A stretch of DNA of 64,000 nucleotides from Diplolepis rosae (lineage: Eukaryota; Arthropoda; Insecta; Hymenoptera; Diplolepididae). Positions within the stretch are counted from its first letter, which is position 1; every line of letters begins with the position of its first letter. Of this stretch, positions 46,387 to 58,172 are shown piece by piece. The stretch is taken from positions 25,313,501 through 25,377,500 of the forward strand of contig JAPYXD010000723.1 in the NCBI GenBank assembly GCA_030998225.1. Reading direction: 5' to 3'. A program made the translations under genes and the position numbers. A model generated the notes under the pieces. It was not told the origin of the DNA. It saw nothing but the letters and a program-made list of their open reading frames with translations, and searched no databases.

Positions 46387-47732
46387 CACGAATTTCTAGA
46401 TGGGCCATGTTTTTGCAGAATTACGATTACGAAATAGTTCATAAGCCTGGAAAGAAAATGAGTCACGTCGATGCACTTAGTCGTTGTAATAATATATTAG
46501 TGTTAGAAGCAAACACGTTAGAGCAAACTTTGTCAATTGCACAGAATCGAGATACAAACATTATGAAAATACGCGAAGAGCTTGAGAAAAAGGAAAGTAA
46601 ATTTTACGAATTACGCGATGGACTTGTCTACCGAAAAACTAAAAGTAATAATCTCTTATTTTTTGTACCAGAACTCATGATCAATAATGTTATTCGAGTA
46701 AGCCACGACGATTTAGGCCACGTAGGCAGCGAAAAAGTTATTGATACACTGACGAAGGTTTATTGGTTTCCAAAACTGCGGGAAAAAGTGAAAGAGTACA
46801 TTGCAAATTGCCTTAAATGTATTGAATTTTCTCCAAAGTATGGAAAATTCGAGGGATTCTTACACAGCATACCCAAAGGCAATGTACCTTTTCACACAAT
46901 CCATATAGACCACTACGGGCCTCTCGAGAAAACCAAAAATGGTTTTAAGTACGTGTTGTCAATAATTGATGCATTTACAAAATTTATAAAATTATACACT
47001 TGTAAGTCAACGAAAACTGATGAAGTTATCAAGCATTTGAATGATTATTTTCGCATGTACAGTGTACCAAAGCGCGCTATTACTGATAGAGGGACATGTT
47101 TTACTTCCAATGAGTTTAGCGAATTTATGGCGGAAAAATCCATCAATCATATCTTGATTGCAGTCGGTACACCGCGTGCTAACGGGCAGGTAGAAAGATT
47201 TAATAGAGATCTTACTCCAATGTTAGCAAAATTATGCGAAACACCTGAAAGATGGGACCGCGTACTTCAGTCCGTCGAGTTTGCGATCAATAATACTATT
47301 TGTCGGTCCACGGGTAAAACACCAAGTAAATTGTTATTCGGCGTAGATCAAGTTGGTAAGATAAATGATAATGTTAGATATGCTTTAGAATCTCTCGCCG
47401 AAGAAAATAGAAATCTTGTAGAGCTTAGGAGATCAGCATCCGAAAAGATTGTAAAAAGCCAGCAGGCTAATGAGGAGAATTATAATCAAGTACGCAAATG
47501 TGCCGTTAAATACAATGTAGGTGATTACGTCATGATCCGAAATATAGATACTACAGCGTGTGTCAATAAAAAACTTATACCTAAATTTAGAGGCCCATAC
47601 GTTGTAAAGGAGGTTCTTGACCATGATCGATACGTGATAACCGACGTTGAGGGTTTTCAACTAACAAGAACTCCTTATAATGGAATCGTAGGACCTGATC
47701 AAATGAAATACTGGATTAGGTCCCCGGCTTAA
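46387..47732 (+). CDS. Ty3/Gypsy integrase region
   Basis: The frame (open from 46344) contains the end of RNase H and connection (RWAMFLQNYDYEIVHKPGK, HVDALSR), then the integrase HHCC zinc domain (SHDDLGHVGSEKV...CLKC) and the catalytic triad: Asp in HIDHYG, Asp in ITDRGT and Glu in GQVERF, with 35 residues between the last two (DD35E). The C-terminal portion (KKLIPKFRGPYVVKEVL) matches the GPY/F module of Ty3/Gypsy integrases. Stop TAA at 47732. All integrase residues are intact. Upstream breaks separate it from RT, so it would not be expressed as part of Gag-Pol. Confidence 0.9.
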
Positions 47733-47840
47733 GATTTTCGATTGTAAATATTAGCGTAGAATTTAAGTTTACGATAATTGCAAATAGCGTTTATAACCAC
47801 ATATATAGCCGGGACGGCTAAATTGTCAGAATGGCCGAAC

Positions 47841-48184
47841 TGTAGAATAAGACTATCTGTAAGTCTCTATCTTCTCTTCTTTTTACTACTTTATTTGTAT
47901 TATTTCACTGGGTATTTCATAGCCCCTTTACTACTCTACCTAGCGTCTTGTCTACAGGGTTTTTCCCAAAACCCATTGCCTGCGTTTATGTGCAGTTACC
48001 TATTGTACATATCGGCTGACCAAAACTCGAATAGGTACAGTAAAGAGGAGGCATCTTTTACAGCGATCAACCATTGCGAATATTCTAAAGTGACCAGTCT
48101 GTACTCGCCTTTTGAACATTAAACTTCTATCTTTAAGAAACTCCTGTTTCCATTTTTATTTTCTATTCCCTTATGCGCCCTACA
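47841..48184 (+). repeat. 3' LTR
   Basis: 344 bp, TG...CA. The preceding bases (GTCAGAATGGCCGAAC) are not a purine run, so no classic polypurine tract adjoins it. Confidence 0.9.
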
Positions 48185-49216
48185 ATAATAACTTTAAATT
48201 CGTGATCAGTGATCCTCAAAACCCCCGAGTACACATTTTCAAGTCATACTATGAACTTTTTACATCATTATGGTCAAATGTCAAAATCAGATAAATTATA
48301 AATCGCGTAAAGCTGTGTCAGAAAGCGACATCTGCGCAATGTTAACAAACAGCAAGTGAACTTCGAGTTTTATGTCTATGGACGCGAGAAAAACGATTTC
48401 TGCGGTTCTTGGAATTCGATTTCCATGTGTTTCGTTGGTTTTAAAAGTGATCGATCTCGATAATTTCACTTTTTTTTCAATAAAATTGTTAATAACAATG
48501 AAGGCTTACGTTTTATCGAAAAATTAGGGCGAGATTCTCAAAGAAGATGAAATTTAACTTCAGAAAAACCTTGGCTGGATTTTTTATAAACTTTCTACAT
48601 AATTTTTTTTATGGCCGGAAAGTTTGCGGGAAAAAACGTCCGTTCAGGCGTTAATGGGTTAAAATTCAACTCAGATACGATTGAACATTTTTAATCGTAT
48701 CTCGGGCACCCATGAATATTTTTCAAGTTTTCTTGGCTTAAATCAAAGATAAGATTTTAGACTTTATGTCTTAAAATTTTCAGATGTTGGAAAAATTTTT
48801 CCTAGGTCATGCAAAAAGTTGAAGTTGAGGTAGAGCATTTGAGAAAATCTTAAATTTTTTTTTCTAACTCCTCACGTGCTGTATTATTTTCAAAATAACA
48901 AAAAATATTTATTGAGCATCACTAGACGTGGAATTTCATTAGCTTTTCAACTGTATTTTTAAAAATGCACTATCTCTTTTTTTCACCGAGATATCGTGGT
49001 TCAAAGTCAGCAGTGATTTTTAATAGCGATCACAAGCACCGTGCGCACAATTTCCGACGGTAGTGTATGTTTAGTCTATTGATATGATATACCTACATTC
49101 AATCAATTCTCATGATATTTTGTCGAAAAAATATTTTGTTTTAAAATTAAAACATGGCTCCGAATCGATTCCCAAAAGGGGCAGGTGGTCAGGAAACCAA
49201 TATAGATATTTATTTG

Positions 49217-49487
49217 ACGGAGAAAAATAGTTTGAAAAACTTTACCCAAGTTTTGAGCAAAGTTGTGACATATGAGCAAGTTGGAGATTATTTAATATTA
49301 TGGCAATAATTTGTTATGTAAATTTGGAATTTTTCTCTAAATTTTTAAAGTTTACCGAACTGTGATGCATTCTTGAACATTTGTTACGTCAAAAATGATT
49401 ATAATAATATTAAATAATCTCCAACTTGTCCATATGTCCCAAATTTGATAAAAGTTGAGTGAAGTTTCTCGAACTATTCTTCTCCGT
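49217..49487. repeat. Palindromic MITE, ACGGAGAAAAAT ends
   Basis: Arms share ACGGAGAAxAATAGTTxGA, GACATATG and CAAGTTGGAGATTATTTAAT on opposite strands. Single-arm relatives at 13852-13990 and 60440-60590. Confidence 0.65.
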
Positions 49488-49489
49488 GG

Positions 49490-51640
49490 TGCTTTTAATC
49501 TTAGAGAACATTTATTTATTTGGTTCAGCTGCAAAGTATAGCGCCAGGTTACTCCTTCTAGCGTTGGACAGTCGGAACAATGCTAGATCAAAATTCAAAC
49601 AATCTAATCTAAGTCTGCATAAAAGCAAAATATTTTTCTTGGCTTCTAAACAGAGTGTGATCAAACTGTCTAGATTGCACAATACACATTTTTCTAGCCG
49701 TAGAAAGCTGTTTAGCCTCTGGATAGAACTTGAATAGTGTACCGTGAATCTTGAAAATGATTCTTATGATAACTCCCATTGTAATTAATTGTTGAAATGT
49801 GTACGCTCAACAATATAATAAACTGTCAAAAATCACTCGACATAGAAATTTAGTTAGACTGAGAGAACGAAGAAATGCGAGTTAAAATATTGTTATATAT
49901 TAAGGGCACTTTAAATTTCCTTTCATAGAAAAGTCATAATTTACGACAGGGCAGGCGCCGAACTCAAGAGCCTGTAAAATCCAAAACGCATGCTGGACAG
50001 ATGAATAAAAACTCTTTTCTCTAGGTCCATAAACTCTTTTTAAGTTAGTCATTTTTCTTGTAGAGTTTTCTTTTTAGTTTAGTGTTTCAGTAGAAGTCCT
50101 CTAGGATAGACGTACCTTCCTCATGCTATTGAGAATAAAAGTCTTAGTGAAAACATATTGACTTCATCTGATTTTTAATCTAAAACTCCCACACCTAATT
50201 CTAATATTAATAATTATTAAGTAATTCAATAAATGTATTAAAAAATAAAAATGTAATTTTTCATCTAAATGAGAAATTGTTGATCTTTCATGTTTTAAAG
50301 GAATTCCTTTGGGCGGTGTTTCTCACGCGAGAAAGGAAGCCGGAACGAAAGGAATGGGTTCGCCGAAATTGAGAGAAATGAGTCGCGGATAAATTCGTCG
50401 AAACGGTAATTGAAATTTGTGAAAGGTAATTGACATGGCCATCATGTATCCTGTAATTGATTACCAGTTCGTATGTACACTATTAAATCCCAAGGAAAAC
50501 GTCTCATTATATCTGCGTACTTGCAGTCTTACTCCTCTAGATAAAAATGGCAAAGTGCAAGTACAACATAGCAAATAAGTGATCCTTTGGTAGACATCGC
50601 GTGCATTCATTTTCCTACTCTCCTTCCTTATTTCTTACAGAGTTCCCGAAGTTATCCCTATACTGCTTGTCTCATTCACTCCCCTCACTTCGTAAATTAG
50701 ACGTTTCGACTCTGCTAGCCTGGCACGAAAATTGATGCATGAAATCAAGATCGACATTACGGAAAAAAATACACCTTATGCAAATCGAACTTCTACTCTA
50801 GTTATAAACTTCATTGTCAGACACTTTACGGCCCCGGTGATTTTATTACTTCAACTTACTTCTAAAGTGCTGGAATGTAAATTATACTCTATTATAACTT
50901 TTGTCATAATTTGGTAATCAAATAAATAATTGTAGGACTTTTATGAACACAGCAAGACTTATTTTATTATGTAACAGAAATTTCAAAAAACATATTTATA
51001 TTTCTATCATAAGACTATAAATAACTTTCAGAGTCTCTGCACTTTGGAACTTAGTAAAATTTTGTAACACTTCAAATGAATAAATATTGTACTGATACAA
51101 TGTAAATAACACACAGGATTTTCTGAAAAATTATGTTCATTAAACTCCCTATTTTATTAGGAAAATTTTCCGTTTGATATTAAATATAATATATTTACTT
51201 AAAATTATTTATCAATCAACTAGTAAAATTTATTAAAATTAATGTTTAATATAATTTAACTTTACATATTTTACAAATATTCGACTTTATTGTAACTTCA
51301 AAATAAGAATTAAACTTGAAATACTTATATTCATCATTGATAATAAATGTTATACAATCCCTGTTGAAAATTCCTTTAAAAATTCCTAGCACCAGGGAAT
51401 CCTTGTTTAGGGACAAAACAAAATTGAATAAGGAAATTTTCAAACTATATATGTTTCAAGAAGATTGCTTTCTAAATAAACTTATCTGTGAAATATTCAT
51501 TTCATTTTCACTATTAAATCATTAGAAATCCTCAGTTTTTCAATTCGATGACGATTTTTTCTGATTCTATTCCCTGATAAAGTATCTATTTATTTTTTTG
51601 GAATTCCTCAAAAAAATTTTCTGGGTGCATTAAGGTACAC
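49490..51640. other. Largely unique DNA without a recognised gene
   Basis: 50290-50720 is less AT-rich (GGGCGGTGTTTCTCACGCGAG) and shows no repeat relationship within the window. No frame longer than ~60 residues. Host intergenic or regulatory DNA is the simplest reading. Confidence 0.35.
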
Positions 51641-51644
51641 TCTC

Positions 51645-51915
51645 AAAAAAGAGGCCTCAGGCAAAATTAGATAATTTTGCTTTCAAGAATAGCAATATTA
51701 TTATTGAAAAGATCATTTAAAAGAAAAAGAATCACAAATCATTTTTTCAGGAAAAAGATTCTTCACAACTTGACTGTTTCCAATTTTAGTAAATGAATCA
51801 ATTATTATCAAATTCAGCAATTTGCTTATGAACATTTTGTTTAGGAAAAACATTATTTTTTGTTTTAAAATTTAAAACTTACGAAAAATAATATTTTTAA
51901 TAATTTGATACTATG
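51645..51915. repeat. Partial copy of the 56.9-58.1 kb foldback element
   Basis: GGCCTCAGGCAAAATTAGAT and AATTTTGCTTTCAAGAATAG match the left terminus of the element at 56931. The following AAATCATTTTTTCAGG... matches its right half. Adjacent to a PLE tail. Confidence 0.5.
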
Positions 51916-51924
51916 TTGTTGTTC

Positions 51925-52150
51925 ATAATTGGCTTTAGGGTCCAGAAATGATAACTCAGGGAGTTATATACTATCAAACTTTTCGACTCTGATTGGAGTC
52001 CTCGCATCAGTGATCTTTATTTCTAAAATATCAAAACTTTGGATAAATATTGTACATATTAGCCCTATCTTGGAATAAACGTTGGTAATGTGAAACTTGT
52101 AAAAAAAATGTTGAAAAAATTCTATAATGTCGTGAAAAAATGTACATAAG
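51925..52150 (-). mobile_element. PLE type-B tail, decayed, minus strand
   Basis: TTGGCTTTAGGGTCC, then a damaged ribozyme, then TTTATTTCTAAAATATC, in the order of a reversed PLE terminus. Confidence 0.55.
51973..52015 (-). ncRNA. Hammerhead-like motif, type B, degenerate
   Basis: Minus strand: CTGATGCGAG has an inserted base in the core, and GAAAAGTT replaces GAAACGTT. Stem II (GACTC/GAGTC) is kept. Predicted inactive. Confidence 0.5.
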
Positions 52151-52159
52151 ATTGTACAG

Positions 52160-53430
52160 AAAACATCGATAAATTACCTAAAAACTTCCTCACGAATGAC
52201 AATAAAATTCTATTACATAAATGTAAGATACATACAATAACAACTAGTATATATTTGTGCTTAAAAGTCACTGAGGATATAGATGCAAGTTTTTACATTC
52301 TACACTGTTAGAAATTTCTACTGCAGTTTCCCAGAAAATGTGACTGAAGTATCTAAGTTTAATGCAGTTATATGCAGCTCGAAATTCCGCCACATACCAC
52401 CGAAATTTCGTTACAGTTACGTAATTTTGTGATAAATTAATAAAAGTTCTGTTACAGTTTGGTAGTTTTAAGATAATTTTTTTTAAAATTTAGTTGAGCT
52501 ACATAATATTAAAAAAATTTTTGTTTATTTTTTTTTAAATTCAGTAAATTTTTCAGAAACCTTAAAATACAAAATTGCATAAAGATATTTTTTGTAAATT
52601 GTCGAGCATTTCTAACAGTGTAAAGTTGAAATATTTTTTAAATAATAACAATCTTTGATAAAAATGCGTAAAAAATTGCAATGTAGCGGATAAACTTGCA
52701 ATATAAACGTAAAATTATAATTAAATTGCTCATAATATTGCCAGTTTTCAAATATTAGTTTTACAAAAACAATGTATTCTGACAAAAGGATATCTAAATT
52801 TTTCCGACTCATCAACACTTGGGGTTTGAAAATAAATCGAACTAACCTTATATAATGTAAAATTCCATAGTTCCAAAATGAGGGATTGAGATACCCTCAG
52901 ATAATTTTTTTACACAAATTTTTTGTTTTTTGTGATAGAATGTTTCTTTAGCATCGCTTCTTACCAATTTTTCAAAAATTATTGGATTTTTATAAATCGT
53001 GGCCCATTTTTTCGAAAAAAATATTCTCTCCAAGTGTGCTGATCCCAGTTTGGAAAAAAGTAAAAAATCTTCAAATATAATTATTTTAAAAAAAGTTTCT
53101 ATTGGAAAAGTTCTTTTAACGAGTTTAGCCACTTAAAACTTTACTTTTAAAATTGGAAACAGTAGAGTTGTAGAAAATATTTTCTCCGTAATAATAAGTG
53201 GTGATTTATGTAAATCCAATCATTTTAAAATAATTGAAATAAAATGATAGTAAAAAAAATTTTTAGGAAAAATGTTATATTAGTTCTTATTTTTTTTTAT
53301 AAAAAATAATGTCTTGTTTTCCTTAAGATACGACTGATAATATTATTTCAAGTCTTGGAATCATAGAAAAGAAATTTTTCCAGAGACTTTATTTTTGATA
53401 CGACAATCACATTAAACACATAAATGTCGG
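52160..53430. other. AT-rich stretch without a recognised gene
   Basis: 52390-52560 is related, inverted, to the left end of the window (GTTACAGTTTGGTAGTTTTAAGA). No coding support. Confidence 0.35.
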
Positions 53431-53436
53431 CATCCA

Positions 53437-53681
53437 CACTTTAAAAACAAGTGTGTTACTTCTACACGTGAATCACGATAGTAACTTTTTAGGCATTTAA
53501 AGTGTGTTTTTTCAATACACATTACAAACGTAACGTTTAATTTTCAAACACTTTAACGTTTTGTACCAAAAAAATTGAGTTAGCAATGTTTAGTCAGTAC
53601 ACACTTCGCTCAATTACACACTTGACAACGTGTGTAGTGTGTAAAAATGACACATTTCACTACACGCTTGTTTTTAGAGTG
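53437..53681. repeat. MITE with CACTTTAAAAACAAG ends
   Basis: 245 bp. CACTTTAAAAACAAGTGTG at the left and the complement of CACGCTTGTTTTTAGAGTG at the right. GTGTG/CACAC-rich interior. The termini resemble those of the element at 58173-59098. Confidence 0.7.
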
Positions 53682-53689
53682 CAATTAAA

Positions 53690-55280
53690 ATAATCAGTTT
53701 TACTATAAATAATCAAAAAATGTCAAGTTATATATTGAAAAATATGTTTTCTCCAGATATTTTTCACAAGGTTTTGATAAAACTTTTCTCTTTTATTGAA
53801 ATTTCATTGGATTTTTTTAAATTCAGGGTCAACGATAACATTCTAGTTGCAGAATTGAACGGCGCAATGTGAGGGTCATGCAAGCGAAAAATAGCTGTCT
53901 GTAATTATGGGCTGGAGATAAACAATGTTTTCTTGTGTTCACGAAAATGATAAACATTTACAACGTTCCACCGGATATGTGCGTATATGACATGTATTAA
54001 AAAAATATGCCTGTTTGTTAGATTCGCTACTCGCAAGTAATAATTTTCCTGATAGTACGAGTATGTTCCTGGCATGCATGTTCAGCAAATGTTAGACTCT
54101 ATTTCTACGCGAATTGTTAGTTTACGAAGGAATATGAGAAATATAATATGAATATATGAAAACACAGTTGCTTACGCAAGCGCAACACACGCGATTTTGT
54201 CATAACTTTAATGTACTTTGCACTCCAGTGGCAAGAAAATAAAAGTTTTTAATTATATTACATATTGTTCTTATAATCATATTTTTCCAACTTTAAGGAA
54301 AACTGAGTAAAATTTCTTTTACGATTATTTTATGTAGGAAATTTTATTTTCATATATAAACGGATATTTTCCAACTATTTAGAAGGAATTATTGTTTTTA
54401 ATTTGGAAAATTTGTAAACATTTACCAAAGCTTTCTTGGAAAAATTGCCGTAATCTATGTATTTATTGCATCCAGAAGATTTTTGACATTTTTTTCATAT
54501 CAACGTATCTTTAATTTATCCTCAACCCAAATAGAAATTCTACTCAGTAGCTTTCAAGTAACTCTCTAATTCTACCTATCTGGTTCTGGCTAGTACCTTT
54601 AAAATAATCCTATCAAGAATCTCGAAAGTAATGTAACGCTTTGGCTAACAATAGACTTTAACTGGTTTTTAGATACTTATTGTCCGTTGCTACAGGTGAA
54701 AATCTAGGTTCTTGAAAATATTCAGAGAGTAACTGTATATAACATTTATGTAAAAAAAACTGTATTTCCAGAAGAAAAAAACGCATCATGATTCAATATT
54801 CAGGTAAATTGTAGCCTATTGATTCTAAAAATTAAAAATTATTTTATGAAATTAAATTATAAAGTTACTATTTCTGTTATTCAACGAAGAACTGGGCAGG
54901 TAATTGGAAATGAAGTTAGTCAAACTGAGTGTTTCCTAACTTTTTTTTACATAAAATATTTTTTACAAGTATGGAAATTTTCATCTCGGATAAAATAATC
55001 CATGAAAAGTTTCAACCGGATAAAAATGATAGATTTTTATGATCGGAATCAATAGATAAATTCAAATTAATTTTATCTGTTTTTGGATAATATAATGCCA
55101 CATATAAGAATCCCGTAATTTTTATATGACTCAAACTTTTGATGATTCATTTTATTCGAGATAAAGTTGTCGACACTTTCACTAAAAACGACTCGATATA
55201 AGAAATTTATGAACAAAAAAAATTATTGGAATAGTAGGTTCAACTAACTTTTTTACCGACTGTACGTCCAATTTTTCCTT
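53690..55280. other. No recognised gene
   Basis: AT-rich, with no sustained frame or paired ends recognised. Confidence 0.35.
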
Positions 55281-55284
55281 ATAA

Positions 55285-55527
55285 GGAGAAAAATAGATCG
55301 TAAAATTTAATATCCAGGTCCACTGACTATGGGACAGCCATTTATGGTATAAAAAGTATAATCTAGATTATGAGAAGTGTAATACAGATTATAAGTGACA
55401 TAACCTACAATTTATTCCATGTTCTAACATTATATTGCTTATAATCAAGATTATACTTTTTATAATTTACATGGCTGTCCTATAGTCACTGGATCTTGAT
55501 ATTAAATTTTGTAACACATTTTTCTCC
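55285..55527. repeat. Palindromic MITE, GGAGAAAAAT ends
   Basis: 243 bp. Arms share GGAGAAAAATAGATCG-type ends, TCCAGGTCCACTGACTATGG and ACAGCCATTTATGGTATAAA on opposite strands. Ends like those of the MITE at 49217. Confidence 0.65.
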
Positions 55528-55529
55528 GT

Positions 55530-56930
55530 GTAATTTTAATTCTCTCGAATTCGTGCCTTAATGGCTAAACAACCAAATAGCATTAGTCATAGCATGCAAG
55601 AAATTTATCTTAATATTGCATTAATTTGCGTTTTCTTTGAAAAATGCATTATTTGACATAAATAAAAGGACGTGCTGAATAATAATCTCCAAAATTTATC
55701 TGCTTTTGATTGATAAAAAGTGTCTCCTGCTCATTTTGCATCTAGAAAAAAATTAATAACCAAACCATTTTATTAAATGAACCAAAATCTTTGGTTAAAT
55801 TATACATAATTTGGTTCAATCAATTTGAATATTTGTTTGATTTGACCAAATTGTATTAAAAGGAACCATCCTGGCACTCAGAAAAGAGATTTGATTAAAT
55901 CATAGAAAATTATTTATTTGAAAGACTTTCTTTGGTTTAAAAAAATGATTTATTTGAAATAAATCAAAGTAATTTGATTTAAACCAAGTTTCTTTGAACC
56001 AAATTAAAATTTGTTCAAATTAAATAAATTTCTGTCTTAAATCAAACAAATTATATCTTTGACGATATACGAATGCAATAATTTGTCTTTTCCTTTAAGA
56101 AAAATTTATTCGATTCAAACGAATATTTATTTGGCACGAAGATATTTTGTTTGAATTATATAAATGTTATTTATTTCAATTAAATCTTTTTTTTGAATAA
56201 AAAAAAACTTCCAAAACCAATTATTTTCTTTAATTCAATAAAATCTTTTTTTTGAGTCCAGTTGTGTAAAACAAACTCTTTAGTTGAATAAACCAAAAAT
56301 TTGGTTAACCGTGTAATAAGGAAATTCTTTGGTTGGCCCAACATATTTCTTTGAGGCTGAAAGCGTTTTTTCCTCGACTAATATTTGCTTAAGAACCTCT
56401 TTAATGATTGGACATTTTTTTGAATTCTCAGGATCCATATTTGACAAATTGTTACCATACTTTATTCGTTGTTCATTTTTTATTTAGTGATTAGACTTAA
56501 AAATTTGTAATGTCGAACAACGAAGATAAACATCATAAGTCCCTTGATGGCTCATGTAGAATTTCCAGAATAGAAAGTCTTTGTGGAACCTTGACAGGGC
56601 TAATAGTATAAAAGAAAAGACTGAGCTGGACAATTTGTAGAAAGGGTGGTCGATGATTCGTAATTCTTATTTTGTACTAGAAGGTTGTATTATCTGACAT
56701 TATCTTATATTATTTCATTTGAGGTTTACATTGCTGACGTTTTCTAGTGTTCGTTTCTCTCCTTGATCTCCGCCTATCCACGCGACTCTTCGGCACCACG
56801 AACGACGAGGCCTGTAATTCTGATGATGAGGCCGCGTGCAACACTCGGGGGACAAATGTCTTCTCGAATCAACAATGAAGAATCCAACCTCTCCACCTTA
56901 AGCCAATGTTGCCAATCTTAAGGTAGTTTT
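55530..56930. other. Low-complexity AT DNA and a unique GC-richer block
   Basis: 55760-56340 is built from variants of TTTGATTCAAA/AAATTTGGTT wording, similar in style to 63020-63700. 56720-56900 is less AT-rich (CTCCGCCTATCCACGCGACTC) and unique within the window. No coding support. Confidence 0.3.
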
Positions 56931-58075
56931 CATCCACGAAAATTAGACCTCAGGCAAAAATAGATAATTTTGCTTTCAAGAATAGCAATATCATTATTGA
57001 AGGGCTATTTTGAAAGAGAAAAGATTATTTTTCATAGCGCCTCTTTTGAAAATCCTATTTTTGGTACCTGCGAAGCAGGACGAAACTGCGATTTTCAGCC
57101 CTGGGGGCGAAACTTTAAAGGTAGGGTTGCAAACCGCACTTTCGTCCCGTTTTACAGGTACCGAAAATCAAATTCTCAAAACAGTTCCCAATGGGCACAC
57201 GATATTAGAAACGTTTATGTAACATTCTACAAACGTTTTAGGAACATCCCAATGTCCAATGTCCGAAAGACGTTCTTAGAACTTTTTTGTAACGTCTTTC
57301 GGACATTGGACATTGGGATGTTCCTAGAACGTTTGTAGAATGTTACATAAACGTTTCTAATATCGTGTGCCCATTGGGTTGCTATGAAATAGTATATTAC
57401 ATTAGTTTTGTTTCGAGTAATGTATACTATTTTTCATAGCAACTCTTTTGAGAACCTGATTGGCTGTAACTGTGGAGCGGGTTGAAACAACGACTTTCAA
57501 CCCGTTCTGCAGGTACCGAAAATCGGATTTTCAAAGGAGGCGCTATGAAAAATAATTTTATTAATAAATTTTATTTTTGCCCTAACTTTTTTTCTTACTG
57601 TTTCTTATGAAATTTTAAAAAATTATGCGATTCTATAATAAATGATGAATCATTTTTTCAGAGAAAATATTTCCCACAACCTCACCGTTTCTGATTTTTA
57701 AAAATAAACTCTTTAATGGCTGAAACCATTGAAAAAACATTTTCCAAAACAAAATTTTAATAAACAAATTGCTGCATTTGATAATAATTTATTCATTTTC
57801 GAAAATTGGAAATGGTTAAGTTGTAGGAAATCTTTTCTCTGAAAAAATGATTCATGATTTATTAGAATCGCATAATTTTTTTAAATTTGGTAAGAAGCGA
57901 TAAGAAAAAAAGTTGGGTCAAAAATAAAATTTATTAATAAAATTATTTTTCTGTGTTTCAAATTTTTTTCATGTAAAATAATCCTTTCTCTTCCAAAATA
58001 GCCCTTCAATAATAATATTGCTATTCTTGAAAGCAAAAATATCTATTTTTGCCTGAGATCTAATTTTCCTGGATG
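56931..58075. mobile_element. Triple-nested foldback element
   Basis: Outer arms: CATCCACGAAAATTAGACCTC...CTTTCAAGAATAGC at 56931-57025, with the reverse complement at ~57980-58075. Middle arms: 57020-57185 and 57380-57555 (CATAGCGCCTC, GGTACCTG and complements). Core: the 192-bp palindrome at 57187-57378. The open frame 56970-57338 merely reads through one side. Probably elements inserted at the centre of one another. Confidence 0.7.
57187..57378. repeat. 192-bp near-perfect palindrome
   Basis: Begins CCCAATGGGCACACGATATT and ends with its reverse complement. The centre is AGAACTTTTTTGTAACGT. Only a few mismatches across ~95-bp arms, with almost no loop. Confidence 0.9.
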
Positions 58076-58172
58076 ATATATGCTATATGTTATCACTATA
58101 TCTTATATATATACACTATATGTTATCACTTTATTATACATACTTTGTAACTTGATTCGAAAAGAAATCTTT

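Larger units (their letters stand above)
42820..48184 (+). mobile_element. Ty3/Gypsy LTR retrotransposon, nearly complete
   Basis: Two 344-bp LTRs enclose gag-pol. The four bases ATAA precede the 5' LTR (42816-42819) and follow the 3' LTR (48185-48188), a 4-bp target duplication. The order Gag, protease, RT, RNase H, integrase is that of Ty3/Gypsy. No envelope frame follows integrase. The coding region is broken twice within RNase H. Confidence 0.9.
41640..49067. mobile_element. Long-armed foldback element split by a Gypsy insertion
   Basis: The left arm starts TACACTACCGTCG (41640) and the right arm ends CGACGGTAGTGTA (49067). The arms are reverse complements over about 760 bp. The left arm carries ~350 bp extra (about 42047-42394) that the right arm lacks. 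CACTACCGTC ends with flanking TA resemble Tc1-type transposons. Without the Gypsy insert and its target duplication the element would be about 2.1 kb. No transposase seen. Confidence 0.7.

Noticed and set aside
42820..48184. Possible endogenous retrovirus with envelope
   Set aside because: No open frame follows integrase before the 3' LTR, so it is treated as an LTR retrotransposon.
56970..57338. 122-residue open frame
   Set aside because: It reads through one side of nested palindromes. It has no domain and its end is palindromic.
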